Assembly: GCA_002729235.1 (NCBI GenBank)
Contig: PBTY01000012.1
Span: forward strand, 191,995 to 250,346
From: Rickettsiales bacterium
GTDB taxonomy: Bacteria > Bacteroidota > Bacteroidia > Cytophagales > Cyclobacteriaceae
Length of the DNA stretch: 58,352 nt
Direction of reading: 5' to 3'
Part shown: positions 1 through 8,810 of the stretch, piece after piece
Position numbering within the stretch: position 1 is the first letter of the stretch
How the letters are laid out: each line of letters opens with the position of its first letter
Made by a program: the position numbers and the translations under genes
Notes under the pieces: model-generated
The model's input: the letters and a program-made list of their open reading frames with translations, nothing else
The model's database searches: none
Told to the model about the DNA's origin: nothing

Positions 1-1784
1 CCATCGGACTAGACATTGAAGACTATGGTTTGCTCGGATCCAAATCCAAGGTCAAATCAGTAGACAGAAAATCAGTAAATGAATCTTTGATACCAGTAGT
101 TCAATTGAAGTCCTCCTCAATATCTAACAATTACAATGAACTAATAATTACTTACAAGGACGGAAATGGAGTAACCTTCCGTGCGTTTGATGATGGACTT
201 GCATACAAGTTCTTTACAAACATAATAAAGGACATTCAGATCAATGATGAGCAGTTTGACCTGTCATTCACCAAACCAACCATCTCTTACTTTCCTCAGG
301 AGGAATCATTGATCTCGCACTATGAGAGAACTTATAAGTTGACTAACCCTGACACACTAAATTCTGAAGATTTTTGTTCACTGCCGGTATTGTTTCAAAC
401 AAATGACATCAATGTTCTATTGACAGAAACCGATCTGTATGACTATCCAGGCTTGTTCATGAAAGGGACCAACAGCAATGGTCTTGCGTCCAAATTCGCA
501 CCCTATGTACTGGAAGCAAAACCTGACCCTGAAAGAACTGATCGTAATCAAGTGCTAACTAGTGCATCATACATTGCCAAGACCACAGGTAAAAGAGAAT
601 ATCCGTGGCGTGTCATGGTTCTTACATCAGACGATGCAGATCTAGTCAACAGTCAACTCACTTATACACTCTCAAGAGAAAATGAATCCACAGATACCGA
701 TTGGATCAAACCAGGAAAAGTAGCATGGGACTGGTACAACGCTAACAACATCTACAATGTAGATTTTGAAGCAGGTATCAATACAGAAACCTACAAGTAC
801 TATATCGATTTCGCTGCTAAATATGGACTGGAGTATGTAATACTGGATGAAGGTTGGTCCAAAACCACCACCAATATTCGCGAGTTCAATCCTGACATTG
901 ATGTCAATGAACTCATTGCTTATGGGAAAGAAAAGAATGTCGGGATCATCCTTTGGTTATTATGGGGACCATTGGATAATGATCTGGAAGCCCTCAAATT
1001 ATATAAAGACTGGGGAGTTAAAGGCATCAAGGTGGACTTCATGCAACGAGCTGATCAATACATGGTCAATTACTATGAACGTGTAGCAAAAGCCGCTTAC
1101 AAAAACCACCTTTTAGTGGACTATCATGGTGCCTATAAGCCAGCTGGCTTAAGAAGAAAGTATCCGAATGTGATTAGCTATGAAGGAGTTAGAGGTAACG
1201 AAACCAATAAATGGGATAACATCGTCACTCCGGAGCATAACCTATTATTACCTTTTATCAGAATGGTGGCTGGGCCAATGGATTATACACCTGGTGCTAT
1301 GTCAAATGGAACCGAATTGAATCATGTCATTTCCTTTTACCGACCAATGGCCCTGGGTACGAGATCTCATGAAATGGCGATGTACGTCGTTTTTGAAAGT
1401 CCATTACAAATGCTGTGCGACTCACCTACCGAATATTACAAAGAACCCAAATTAACTGAGTTGATTTCGAAAGTTCCTACAGTATGGGATGAATCCAGGG
1501 TATTAGAAGCCAAAGTTGGTGACTATATAGTGATGGCAAGACGTAAAGGAACAACGTGGTATTTGGGAGCAATGACCGATTGGACAGCAAGAGAATTTGA
1601 AGTGGATCTTTCATTTCTGGGAGATGGCAACTATAGCTATTCTAGCTTACAAGACGGTCCAAATGCACACAGGCACGCAGAGGATTATGTCTATAAATCA
1701 GAAAAAATAAATGCCAATAAAAAGCTATCACTGAAACTAGCTTCAGGAGGTGGCTACTTAGCCATTATCGAACAAGCTGAATAA
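1..1784 (+). CDS. GH97 glycoside hydrolase (alpha-galactosidase/alpha-glucosidase), 5' truncated by window edge
   Basis: The frame is open from base 3 with no stop (IGLDIEDYGLL...), so the gene begins left of the window; the TTG at 30 is only the first start-like codon. About 593 residues are visible. The N-terminal part is the GH97 beta-sandwich, followed by a TIM barrel from about base 715 (KVAWDWYNANN, YVILDEGW) and a C-terminal sandwich. KVDF (Asp codon at 1035) sits where retaining GH97 enzymes carry their nucleophile, and an acidic RGNE motif follows 55 residues later, which favours a retaining alpha-galactosidase-type member over a SusB-like inverting alpha-glucosidase; the subfamily choice is inference. 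It would remove alpha-linked galactose or glucose from oligosaccharides, usually in the periplasm. It ends just before a strong terminator and is followed by the GH5 gene. The signal peptide is outside the window. Confidence 0.9.
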   Translation, partial: IGLDIEDYGLLGSKSKVKSVDRKSVNESLIPVVQLKSSSISNNYNELIITYKDGNGVTFRAFDDGLAYKFFTNIIKDIQINDEQFDLSFTKPTISYFPQEESLISHYERTYKLTNPDTLNSEDFCSLPVLFQTNDINVLLTETDLYDYPGLFMKGTNSNGLASKFAPYVLEAKPDPERTDRNQVLTSASYIAKTTGKREYPWRVMVLTSDDADLVNSQLTYTLSRENESTDTDWIKPGKVAWDWYNANNIYNVDFEAGINTETYKYYIDFAAKYGLEYVILDEGWSKTTTNIREFNPDIDVNELIAYGKEKNVGIILWLLWGPLDNDLEALKLYKDWGVKGIKVDFMQRADQYMVNYYERVAKAAYKNHLLVDYHGAYKPAGLRRKYPNVISYEGVRGNETNKWDNIVTPEHNLLLPFIRMVAGPMDYTPGAMSNGTELNHVISFYRPMALGTRSHEMAMYVVFESPLQMLCDSPTEYYKEPKLTELISKVPTVWDESRVLEAKVGDYIVMARRKGTTWYLGAMTDWTAREFEVDLSFLGDGNYSYSSLQDGPNAHRHAEDYVYKSEKINANKKLSLKLASGGGYLAIIEQAE

Positions 1785-1806
1785 TGTTCAAACAAATCTT
1801 TAGTAC

Positions 1807-1834
1807 AAAGCCTCCCAATCGGAGGCTTTTTTTA
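1807..1834 (+). terminator. Rho-independent terminator after GH97
   Basis: AAAGCCTCC, loop CAATC, GGAGGCTTT, then a run of seven T. The 9-bp stem begins 23 bases after the GH97 stop codon, so transcription from the GH97 unit should end here and the next gene needs its own promoter. Confidence 0.9.
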
Positions 1835-1852
1835 GTTAATAAGAATCCTGCA

Positions 1853-1870
1853 AACGTTACCGGTAACGCT
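1853..1870 (+). promoter_or_regulatory. LacI-type operator, site A (upstream of GH5)
   Basis: AACGTTACCGGTAACGCT is a near-perfect 18-bp palindrome (core CGTTACCGGTAACG), followed by ATTTT. It lies about 150 bp before the GH5 start and after the GH97 terminator, so it belongs to the GH5 promoter. It is one of seven related sites in the window. Binding by the LacI-type protein encoded at 4254-5261 is inferred from shared sequence, not shown. Confidence 0.7.
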
Positions 1871-2018
1871 ATTTTCCCTGAATCCAAATAAGGTGATTGA
1901 GATTAACCATCTGGCCAGTTAAATTATCAATTCATTAATCAAGAGACCTAATACTTCCTTGAATTAACATATTACTCAATAAACAACTCCTTCACAAGGA
2001 ATTTATTAACCCAACACT

Positions 2019-4196
2019 ATGAATCGATTAAAAACACTCCTGTCTTTGTCATTAACACTAGTTGTCTTGATCAGCGTGGCACAGGAAACACGACCTGAAG
2101 GCAACGATGGCACTGGATTCTTCGCCAAGAATGGTAAAATCTATGACCCAGATGGAGAAGAATTTATACCACTAGGATTCAATGCCGCAACATTTTGGGC
2201 TCCGGCAGTGGGTGATTGTAAACAGGCAAATATGTATACAAAGGTTCCACAGAGTGGCGCCAATGCCGTACGAATTGTTTCTCAAGTGGATGGCTCATTC
2301 GGTTGGAATTCCAATCCTACCACTCAAAGGGAGTTGATTGATAGTGCTATTTCTAATCAGCTAGTTCCTATGTTGGAAATGCACAATGCAACATGCGGTG
2401 AACCCCTTCAACCCATAATTGACTATTGGGAATCAGAAACCATGGTGGAGATGGCTAAGGACTTTGAAAAATATCTATGGCTCAATATTGCTAACGAGCA
2501 TAATTTTGACAGCCCGGAAGAATGGCGAGACACTTATATTGACATCATCACAAGCCTTAGATCCAAAGGAGTTAAAAACCTAATAGTGCTGGATGCCGGA
2601 GATCGATGTGGTCAGGATCCAGAGGCGCCACTTACTTATGGCAAAGCTGTTTTAGATGCTGACCCTCAAAAAAATGTTGTATTCTCTATTCATATGTATG
2701 GCTTTTGGAGATCCGAGGATCGAAGTTTTACGGACTGGACCCCTCCTTTTCTCGTTGAAGAAGAATTGCCAAAGTTGAAAGAAACGGGAATCTCCTTAAT
2801 TGTCGGAGAATTTGCTCTGGACGATGAAGCTGCAGGTGAAGGCGGACCTAATTATACCGCGGATTCAGTTTTAGCTGTTTGTCAGCGGAATGGTATTGGA
2901 TGGTATGCCTGGTCTTTTTTCGATAGCCAGGAAGCTTACTATTATTCCATGGTGGATGATGTTTGCGGAGATCTGTCTGAGGAAAACCGTACCATAGCAG
3001 GTAAATACTTCATTCCTTACCTTCAGGAGCATGCATCTATACCTGAGCTAATGGGTTCGTTTCTAAGGGTTTCAGATCCACAAATTACCGTACCTCGAAA
3101 TAATGGTTCGGGATCCTTTTTCATTCAAACCAATGGTGATTGGACTGTAGAAACAGAGGATGCCTGGATTGAAATAGCGACACCAAATGGAACCAAGAAC
3201 GCGAAGGTTCAAATCTCAACTCAAAATACGGATGAAGACAGATCTGGAACAATTACCATTAGAACTAACACGGAAGTATTTGACGTAGAAATCAATCAGG
3301 CTAATGTCCTTAATGTGAATCCAACCTCAATCGAAACACCATCTTTCGCTGGTAGTAAGACGATTGAAATTGAATCAAACGGTGACTGGACCGTATCTAC
3401 TGAAGAACCATGGGTATCGATTTCTAAAACCAGCGGAAGTCTAAATGACACGTTTACCATCTCTTATGAAGCCAATACAGGTGTAGAGAGAAATGGTATC
3501 ATTAGTGTACAAATGAGTGAGAATGACAAGAAAACCATCGAAATCACGCAAGAAGCTCCCTCAGGAGCTCTAACTGAAACCATAAGATTTGAAGGAGAAG
3601 ACTTCTCTGCAAACAATGGTGGTGGATCTGACAATGCCTTAGCAGGTTTTACTGGGGAAGGTTATTTCGACTCAGGGGGTAATGGTTCATGGGTTGAGTG
3701 GACCGTCACTACATTAGGTGGGGATTATGAATTATTCTTCCAATATGCCAATGGTCAGGAGGACGTAAACCGACAATGTGCTTTATCTGTCAATGGGGCC
3801 TCTTTGGGAAATATCCCTTTTTCACCCAGCGGATCGTGGGAAACCTGGATTGCCACCGCAATAATAGAAATTGAATTAAACGAAGGAGAGAACTCCATTC
3901 GATTAACCGCTGCCGATGCAGGCGGACCAAACCTTGATTTTGGAGAGATTACTGGTGGTCCAGCTGAAGAGGAAGTAGTCCTTAATGCAGAAAACAATAA
4001 CATCTCCATTTTCCCGAATCCTTTCACCGGTACTATAGCTATTCAAAACTACAAAGGAAGCTATGAAATCAGAGCAATAAGTGGTCAAATACTAGCAAAA
4101 GGAAACATCGAAAAACAACTAAACCTCTCCTATCTAAAACCAGGTTTATACTTCATCAACCTGGAGGAGAAGACTTTCAAAATCATTAAAAATTAA
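2019..4196 (+). CDS. Secreted GH5 endo-glycanase with two BACON domains, CBM6 and T9SS sorting tail
   Basis: 725 residues. Signal peptide 1-21 (ends VAQ). A GH5 barrel spans about 33-340, with acid/base E160 in LNIANEH and nucleophile E264 in IVGEFAL; the NIANE and HMYGF patterns resemble bacterial beta-mannanases (subfamily 8-like), but the substrate is not proven. Two BACON domains follow (about 348-427 and 430-511, each with the GDWTV...W pattern), then a CBM6-like carbohydrate-binding module (521-643, starting FEGEDF). The C-terminal Por secretion tail begins near 658 (ISIFPNPFTG...LKPGLYFI), so it should leave the cell by type IX secretion. It is the only T9SS-tailed protein seen here; most other enzymes are lipoproteins. 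It stands alone between a terminator on each side and has operator A about 150 bp upstream. Confidence 0.92.
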   Translation: MNRLKTLLSLSLTLVVLISVAQETRPEGNDGTGFFAKNGKIYDPDGEEFIPLGFNAATFWAPAVGDCKQANMYTKVPQSGANAVRIVSQVDGSFGWNSNPTTQRELIDSAISNQLVPMLEMHNATCGEPLQPIIDYWESETMVEMAKDFEKYLWLNIANEHNFDSPEEWRDTYIDIITSLRSKGVKNLIVLDAGDRCGQDPEAPLTYGKAVLDADPQKNVVFSIHMYGFWRSEDRSFTDWTPPFLVEEELPKLKETGISLIVGEFALDDEAAGEGGPNYTADSVLAVCQRNGIGWYAWSFFDSQEAYYYSMVDDVCGDLSEENRTIAGKYFIPYLQEHASIPELMGSFLRVSDPQITVPRNNGSGSFFIQTNGDWTVETEDAWIEIATPNGTKNAKVQISTQNTDEDRSGTITIRTNTEVFDVEINQANVLNVNPTSIETPSFAGSKTIEIESNGDWTVSTEEPWVSISKTSGSLNDTFTISYEANTGVERNGIISVQMSENDKKTIEITQEAPSGALTETIRFEGEDFSANNGGGSDNALAGFTGEGYFDSGGNGSWVEWTVTTLGGDYELFFQYANGQEDVNRQCALSVNGASLGNIPFSPSGSWETWIATAIIEIELNEGENSIRLTAADAGGPNLDFGEITGGPAEEEVVLNAENNNISIFPNPFTGTIAIQNYKGSYEIRAISGQILAKGNIEKQLNLSYLKPGLYFINLEEKTFKIIKN

Positions 4197-4224
4197 AAGT
4201 AAACTTGTCTTCATTACTATCACA

Positions 4225-4250
4225 AAAACCTCTTCCCAGGAAGAGGTTTT
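4225..4250. terminator. Bidirectional terminator between GH5 and lacI-type gene
   Basis: AAAACCTCTTCC, CA, GGAAGAGGTTTT gives a 12-bp stem with A on one side and T on the other, so it can work on both strands. It separates the convergent GH5 gene (end 4196) and the LacI-type gene (end 4254). The loop as written is tight, so the inner pairs probably open. Confidence 0.85.
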
Positions 4251-4253
4251 GTT

Positions 4254-5261
4254 TTATGCAGACTCACGATTCATTAAAGAGGTCTTCAACTCAATGGTCA
4301 CGTTTGACAAGGATGAATTACCTATTCTATCCAATAAAATTTCTACTGACTTTTTACCTACCTCATATGCAGGTTGGATAATCGTAGTAAGAGGTGGCTC
4401 AATAACTTCTGAAAACTCCTCACCCGTAAATCCAACAACTCCAACATCCTGAGGAATCTTATAACCATGCCTTTTTAACCATGCCATACTTCCATACGCT
4501 ACTTCATCACAGACACAGAAGATTGAATCAGGTGGTTCTGGTAGACTCATCAAAGTTTCAGTACACTGCTGACCACTCTTTATACTAAAATCACTATGAA
4601 CCATGTACTGGTCTTTTACCGGATGCCCAGCCTTTTCTAAAGCTCTTACATAGCCCTCAGTTCGTTTGCGAGACAACAACAAGTCCGAAGGCCCCTGAAT
4701 ATGAGCAATGCGCTTATAACCCTTGTTAATCAAATGTTCTACTGCCTGAATAGCTGCATTCATATCATCTACACAAACCTTTGAGGATTCTACTTCCTCA
4801 GCAACGCGATTAAATAGAACGTACGGAATTCCCTTCTTCTTCAGCTCATCCAGATGATCAAAATTCTTGGTCTCACGAGACAAACTTATAATCAGACCAT
4901 CAACTCGTTTGCTAGCCAGCTTGTGAATGATGTCTTTCTCCAAATCATATGACTCACGCGTGTTGCAAATCATGATGTGATAGTCGTTCTCCAGAGCCAA
5001 CTCTTCCATACCTGAAATAGCCTCAGCATAGAAGTAATGATAGCAAGGAACAACCACCCCAATGGTATAAGATTTCTTACTCACTAAACTCACCGCAATT
5101 AGGTTGGGCTCGTAGTTCAATTCGCGAGCAAGCTCCTTCACTTTTGCTTTGGTTTCTGGGTTCACATCTGGACGATCTCTTAGAGCTCTGGAGACAGTCG
5201 ATGTAGAGATTCCCAGCTTGATAGCAATGTGTTTTATTGTTATGGATCTATTCTTCATCAT
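4254..5261 (-). CDS. LacI-family transcriptional regulator
   Basis: 335 residues, normal for the family. The N-terminal helix-turn-helix (about 6-30: ITIKHIAIKLGISTSTVSRAL) and hinge helix (LNYEPN) are followed by a periplasmic-binding-protein-like effector domain (about 62-330). It starts with two tandem ATGs. Its start codon is only about 6 bp from a strong palindrome (site B), so it is probably autoregulated and also controls the divergent gntP-type operon. Six further copies of the same palindrome lie upstream of glycosidase, sulfatase and other genes in this window, making this the best candidate for their regulator. LacI proteins of this type usually bind a sugar or sugar acid that releases them from DNA; the effector is unknown, but the divergent GntP permease hints at a sugar acid. 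Confidence 0.95.
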   Translation of the reverse strand: MMKNRSITIKHIAIKLGISTSTVSRALRDRPDVNPETKAKVKELARELNYEPNLIAVSLVSKKSYTIGVVVPCYHYFYAEAISGMEELALENDYHIMICNTRESYDLEKDIIHKLASKRVDGLIISLSRETKNFDHLDELKKKGIPYVLFNRVAEEVESSKVCVDDMNAAIQAVEHLINKGYKRIAHIQGPSDLLLSRKRTEGYVRALEKAGHPVKDQYMVHSDFSIKSGQQCTETLMSLPEPPDSIFCVCDEVAYGSMAWLKRHGYKIPQDVGVVGFTGEEFSEVIEPPLTTIIQPAYEVGKKSVEILLDRIGNSSLSNVTIELKTSLMNRESA

Positions 5262-5267
5262 TTCGGT

Positions 5268-5285
5268 AACGTTCCCGGTAACGTT
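5268..5285 (+). promoter_or_regulatory. LacI-type operator, site B (lacI / gntP divergent region)
   Basis: AACGTTCCCGGTAACGTT, with an extra half-site GGTAACGTT overlapping its left side (5265-5273), so three half-sites lie in 21 bp. It lies 6 bp from the start of the LacI-type gene and about 80 bp before the gntP-type start, and is followed by a run of T towards gntP. The position suits autoregulation plus control of the divergent operon. Confidence 0.75.
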
Positions 5286-5363
5286 TTTTTTATTTAACTA
5301 CCTTTCTAATTTTTAATCGTTCAATTCGACCACTTTTAATTTCATAATTTAACGAAATTCTTA

Positions 5364-6671
5364 ATGAATATGCAGCTTTTTTATCTGGGAATATCACTTC
5401 TTTTTTTGGTTCTGATCATGCTCAAGTTCAGAATCAATGCCTTCATGGCTTTGCTCATGTCGGCATTCCTCATTGGTGTTCTCAATCAAATGGGACTCAT
5501 CCCTACGCTGGAGTCTATCACCACTGGACTCGGCAACACCATCGGATCGCTCGCACTCATCATTACTTTCGGAGCTATGCTGGGTAAGGTGATGGAAGTT
5601 ACCGGTGCCGCTTTTAAGATAACCGATGTGATTGTTCAAAAATTAGGGAAACAGAACATCACCTACGCTGTACTTTTGGCTGGGTTCATCATCGGCCTAC
5701 CCATGATGTACAATGCTAGTTTTTTGGTATTGATACCTATTATCTATGCATTTAGTCATCTCACCAAAATCCCATTACTTCAATTAGGAATTCCGCTATC
5801 TGCGTCACTATCAGTAGCTCATGGCTATTTACCACCGCACCCTGCTCCTGTGGTTGTTTCCCAGATGTATGGAGCCGATATGAACACGGTATTTATTTAT
5901 GGCATCATCGTAGCAATACCAGCGATTATTGTTGCTGGTGTTATCCTGCCAAAGTTCTTCACTAAGCTAGACAATAAGCCACCAGAAAACCTTTTTCAAG
6001 CAACTGACTTTGATCAAAATAATTCTCCATCATTCATCATAAGTCTGCTGTGTGCTATCATTCCTTTTATTCTGATGGCTTCCGCTGCTATCTTCCAAAC
6101 GGAAGAAGATAGCGTTTTACAATTTCTAGGAGATCCTAACATAGCACTTTTTATTGCTGTTTTAATTGCCATTTATTTCCTCGGAGTTAGAAGAGGCATT
6201 TCCAGTAAAAGTTTGATGTCTGATTTGGAAAAATCCATCATGAGCATTGCCATGATCCTACTAATTATTGGTGCTGGTGGCAGTTTCAAACAGGTATTAA
6301 GTGATAGTGGATCAGCAAACTACATCAAAGAATTAGCTGCTGGCTGGTCTTTAAATCCGATCATTTTAGGTTGGCTTCTGGCAGCAGTCATTCGTTTGAT
6401 TTTGGGCTCTGCCACAGTAGCTACCATCACTGCTGCAGGGATAATGGCTCCAATCGTACAACAAGGCATTGTGCCGATGGAGATCATGGTATTGGCCACG
6501 GGATCTGGAAGCCTGATGTTTTCACACTTCAATGACATTGGTTTCTGGATGTTTAAAGAGTACTACAACGTATCCATCAAACAAACATTCATGATCTGGA
6601 CAACCATGGAATGCTTGATTGGAATTATTGGTTTAATCGGTTGCTTAATCTTAAATCTCTTTATAGGATGA
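5364..6671 (+). CDS. GntP-family permease (gluconate / sugar-acid symporter)
   Basis: 435 residues with about 12 hydrophobic segments along the whole length and no soluble domain, typical of GntP-family proton symporters for gluconate and related hydroxy acids. Supporting stretches include the conserved TFGAMLGK region near 70 and GSATVATITAAGIMAP near 345. It acts in the inner membrane. It is divergent from the LacI-type gene with operator B in between, and its stop overlaps the next start as ATGA (6668-6671), so it is translationally coupled to the lipoprotein gene. The exact substrate cannot be read from the sequence; a uronate, aldonate or deoxy sugar acid released by the nearby polysaccharide enzymes is a reasonable inference. 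Confidence 0.88.
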   Translation: MNMQLFYLGISLLFLVLIMLKFRINAFMALLMSAFLIGVLNQMGLIPTLESITTGLGNTIGSLALIITFGAMLGKVMEVTGAAFKITDVIVQKLGKQNITYAVLLAGFIIGLPMMYNASFLVLIPIIYAFSHLTKIPLLQLGIPLSASLSVAHGYLPPHPAPVVVSQMYGADMNTVFIYGIIVAIPAIIVAGVILPKFFTKLDNKPPENLFQATDFDQNNSPSFIISLLCAIIPFILMASAAIFQTEEDSVLQFLGDPNIALFIAVLIAIYFLGVRRGISSKSLMSDLEKSIMSIAMILLIIGAGGSFKQVLSDSGSANYIKELAAGWSLNPIILGWLLAAVIRLILGSATVATITAAGIMAPIVQQGIVPMEIMVLATGSGSLMFSHFNDIGFWMFKEYYNVSIKQTFMIWTTMECLIGIIGLIGCLILNLFIG

Positions 6672-7618
6672 AGCACCTGATTTACATAGCATTACTACTC
6701 CTCTTTTCTTGCCAGTCTCCGGCCAAAAAGATTTTCTATGTCAACTCATACCATCCGGGATATGGGTCTAGCGATCAGGTTCAAGAAGGCATTGTCGAGA
6801 ATATCGACACGACCATATATGCGTTCGAAATGGCTTATTTGAATGCCAAAAAAGCCTCTGATGCAGAACTTGCAAATAATGCCGAAACGATTTGGAACCA
6901 AATCAAGTCGAATTCTCCAGATCTCTTAATCGTATCTGATGACAATGCCGTGCAAAGCATTGTTGTCCCACATCTGAAGGAATTGGATATTCCAATATTG
7001 TTTTGTGGGGTCAACTGGTCAGCCGATAAATACAACCTACCTGCTAATCAGGTATCCGGGATGCTGGAAATCCTTCCAGTTGAAGCTTCTCTTGACCTAA
7101 TCAAAAAGTCGGGTTGGAAGTATTCTAAAATCACGATTTTATCAGAAAACTCTGCTGGGGAAATCAAGAATAAAGAAACCCTAACACCTCTCTTAACCAA
7201 CAGAGGCCTCGAGGTAAATTATCAAATGGTAGATGATTTTGATGCCTGGAAAAGGGGTTTTAAAGAATCTCAAAGTGACAGTTCCAACATTGTTTTCCTA
7301 CCAACTAATGGAGCTATCAAGAATTGGAATAATCAAGATGCCACCTCATGGGTACAAGAACACCTAGTTGTTCCGGTCTTCACCTGTGATGACTTTATGG
7401 TACCCTACGCCACATTTGGTTTAACCAAGGTAGCCAAAGAACAAGGAGAATGGGTAGTGAAAAGAGCAATCGAAATTCTCGAAAAGAAAATAGAAATCAA
7501 CAACCTATCAGTAGCAAACAACTCTCAGTTCGAATGCTTCCTCAATGAGCCATTGATGGAACAGATTGGGCTGAACCTGGGAAATGATGTAAGATGTAAA
7601 AGCTATCAGAATGAATAG
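6668..7618 (+). CDS. ABC-type substrate-binding lipoprotein (PF04392-like)
   Basis: 316 residues from the ATG at 6668. This start is chosen because it gives a clean lipoprotein signal (LLLLFSC, Cys at about 14) and a 4-bp ATGA overlap with the permease; the longer frame from 6611 lies inside the permease gene. KIFYVNSYHPGY near the N-terminus, PILFCGVNWS and FTCDDFMVPYATFG match the two-lobed ABC_sub_bind/TrpX-like family that binds small organic ligands. No ABC permease or ATPase gene is adjacent. Its partners are a GntP symporter and an amidohydrolase, so it may bind the ligand for sensing or delivery outside the usual ABC setting. The start of the next gene overlaps its end by 8 bp. Confidence 0.8.
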   Translation: MKHLIYIALLLLFSCQSPAKKIFYVNSYHPGYGSSDQVQEGIVENIDTTIYAFEMAYLNAKKASDAELANNAETIWNQIKSNSPDLLIVSDDNAVQSIVVPHLKELDIPILFCGVNWSADKYNLPANQVSGMLEILPVEASLDLIKKSGWKYSKITILSENSAGEIKNKETLTPLLTNRGLEVNYQMVDDFDAWKRGFKESQSDSSNIVFLPTNGAIKNWNNQDATSWVQEHLVVPVFTCDDFMVPYATFGLTKVAKEQGEWVVKRAIEILEKKIEINNLSVANNSQFECFLNEPLMEQIGLNLGNDVRCKSYQNE

Positions 7619-8636
7619 TGACTTAGCCAACGAAAAGATTAATAATTTATTAGAGTACTTACTAGCCAACGGATCTCACCTGGTTATTGACGGAGACACC
7701 CATCCGACAGACCTATCCACCCTTGAGGGAAACATTCGTGATCGGTTCAAGGAAACCACAGACTATTATCAGGGTCGTCCGATAAGCCCTGAGCAATTGA
7801 TTCAATCAATGGACTGTAGTGGAGTAGACATGTCACTTACGTGGCAGAATCCTGCAGCATTTGACTATGGTGAAGACGAGTCAGAAAACTTCCAGAGATT
7901 GCTTCGTGCCAATCAGGATATTGCACGATTTGCCGAGAAATATCCAACACGATTCATTCCAGCAGGATGGACTGACCCCAAAAGTCTGGGAGTTGAGTAT
8001 GCGTGCAAACTAGCTGAAATATGTGTACAAGATTTAGGCTTTACAATAGTAAAAATGAATCCTGCGCAAAATTCATTTCCTATTGATAGTCCTATGGTTA
8101 AGACTGTGGTCGACAAAATAGTTCAGCTAGGTGCTGCCTCCGCATTTCATTTTGGAGGGGACTCCCCCTTTACCCCTCCTTCAGGCTTCAAAAAATTACT
8201 TGAGCAATACCCAAAACATCCTTTTATAGGTGTGCATATGGGTGGTGGTGGCTCCCACTATGTAGATGGTGATGACACCTATATTGGAGCAAGGAGTCTG
8301 GGAATCGAGCACCCAAATCTATTCTATGTGATTAGTGCTAAGAGAGATTGTCATCTGGAAACCGACATGGTGCTCTATTTTGAAAAAGGTGCACCATACG
8401 CTCAAAACTTAGGATGGGGAAGTGACGCCCCATATGGTCTTCAAAGCTGGAATCTGGGTGGTTCGAAGGAATTAATTAATAGTTTAAGTAAACAAGTGTC
8501 TATGTCAAGACCAGTAAATGACCCTAAACTATATGGAGGTGATAACCTATCAGGATATATGGGTAGCAACCTGGCTAGAATAGTCATTAAATCGGCCAAA
8601 AACATCCTTGCTAAAAACAACATTACTGTTTCATAA
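7611..8636 (+). CDS. Amidohydrolase-family (Amidohydro_2) metal-dependent hydrolase
   Basis: 341 residues, no signal peptide, hence cytoplasmic. The TIM-barrel metal ligands of the Amidohydro_2 family are visible: DTH (H31) after strand 1, H180 in AFHFGG, H209 in GVHMGG and D272 in WGSDAPYG. Family members hydrolyse lactones or decarboxylate or hydrate carboxylic acids; the real substrate here is unknown. It is the third gene of the gntP-type operon and overlaps the lipoprotein gene by 8 bp, so it probably acts on whatever the permease brings in. LacI-type control through site B is inferred. Confidence 0.85.
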   Translation: MNSDLANEKINNLLEYLLANGSHLVIDGDTHPTDLSTLEGNIRDRFKETTDYYQGRPISPEQLIQSMDCSGVDMSLTWQNPAAFDYGEDESENFQRLLRANQDIARFAEKYPTRFIPAGWTDPKSLGVEYACKLAEICVQDLGFTIVKMNPAQNSFPIDSPMVKTVVDKIVQLGAASAFHFGGDSPFTPPSGFKKLLEQYPKHPFIGVHMGGGGSHYVDGDDTYIGARSLGIEHPNLFYVISAKRDCHLETDMVLYFEKGAPYAQNLGWGSDAPYGLQSWNLGGSKELINSLSKQVSMSRPVNDPKLYGGDNLSGYMGSNLARIVIKSAKNILAKNNITVS

Positions 8637-8729
8637 TGCACCGAGCATTAAAGCTCTATTGGGCTGAGTAAATGATAGAAGGCAAATCTGATCAAACTTC
8701 TGTATCATGTGCATACTTTCATCAGATTC

Positions 8730-8762
8730 AAAAAAAAATAGGTGCTCGAACAAGCGAGCACC
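8730..8762 (-). terminator. Rho-independent terminator of the GH30 gene
   Basis: Read on the minus strand: GGTGCTCG, loop CTTGTT, CGAGCACC, then TATTTTTTTT. The perfect 8-bp GC-rich stem lies 50-80 bases beyond the GH30 stop codon. Confidence 0.88.
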
Positions 8763-8810
8763 CTACCCTAAACACAACAAACACCCGTTCTCAGAGGTGT
8801 GTTGATTCCT

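Noticed and set aside
30-1784. Taking TTG at 30 as the true start of the first gene
   Set aside because: The frame is open to base 3 and the protein lacks the GH97 N-terminus and signal peptide, so it is truncated by the window edge.
6611-6667. Longer start of the substrate-binding lipoprotein at 6611
   Set aside because: It lies within the permease gene and puts about 19 residues before a clear lipoprotein signal; the ATG at 6668 overlaps the permease stop in the usual ATGA way.
8685-8728. AATCTGAT / ATCAGATT inverted repeat after the amidohydrolase gene as a terminator
   Set aside because: The 28-base loop is long and no clear T tract follows on the plus strand; the strong hairpin at 8741-8762 explains the region on the minus strand.
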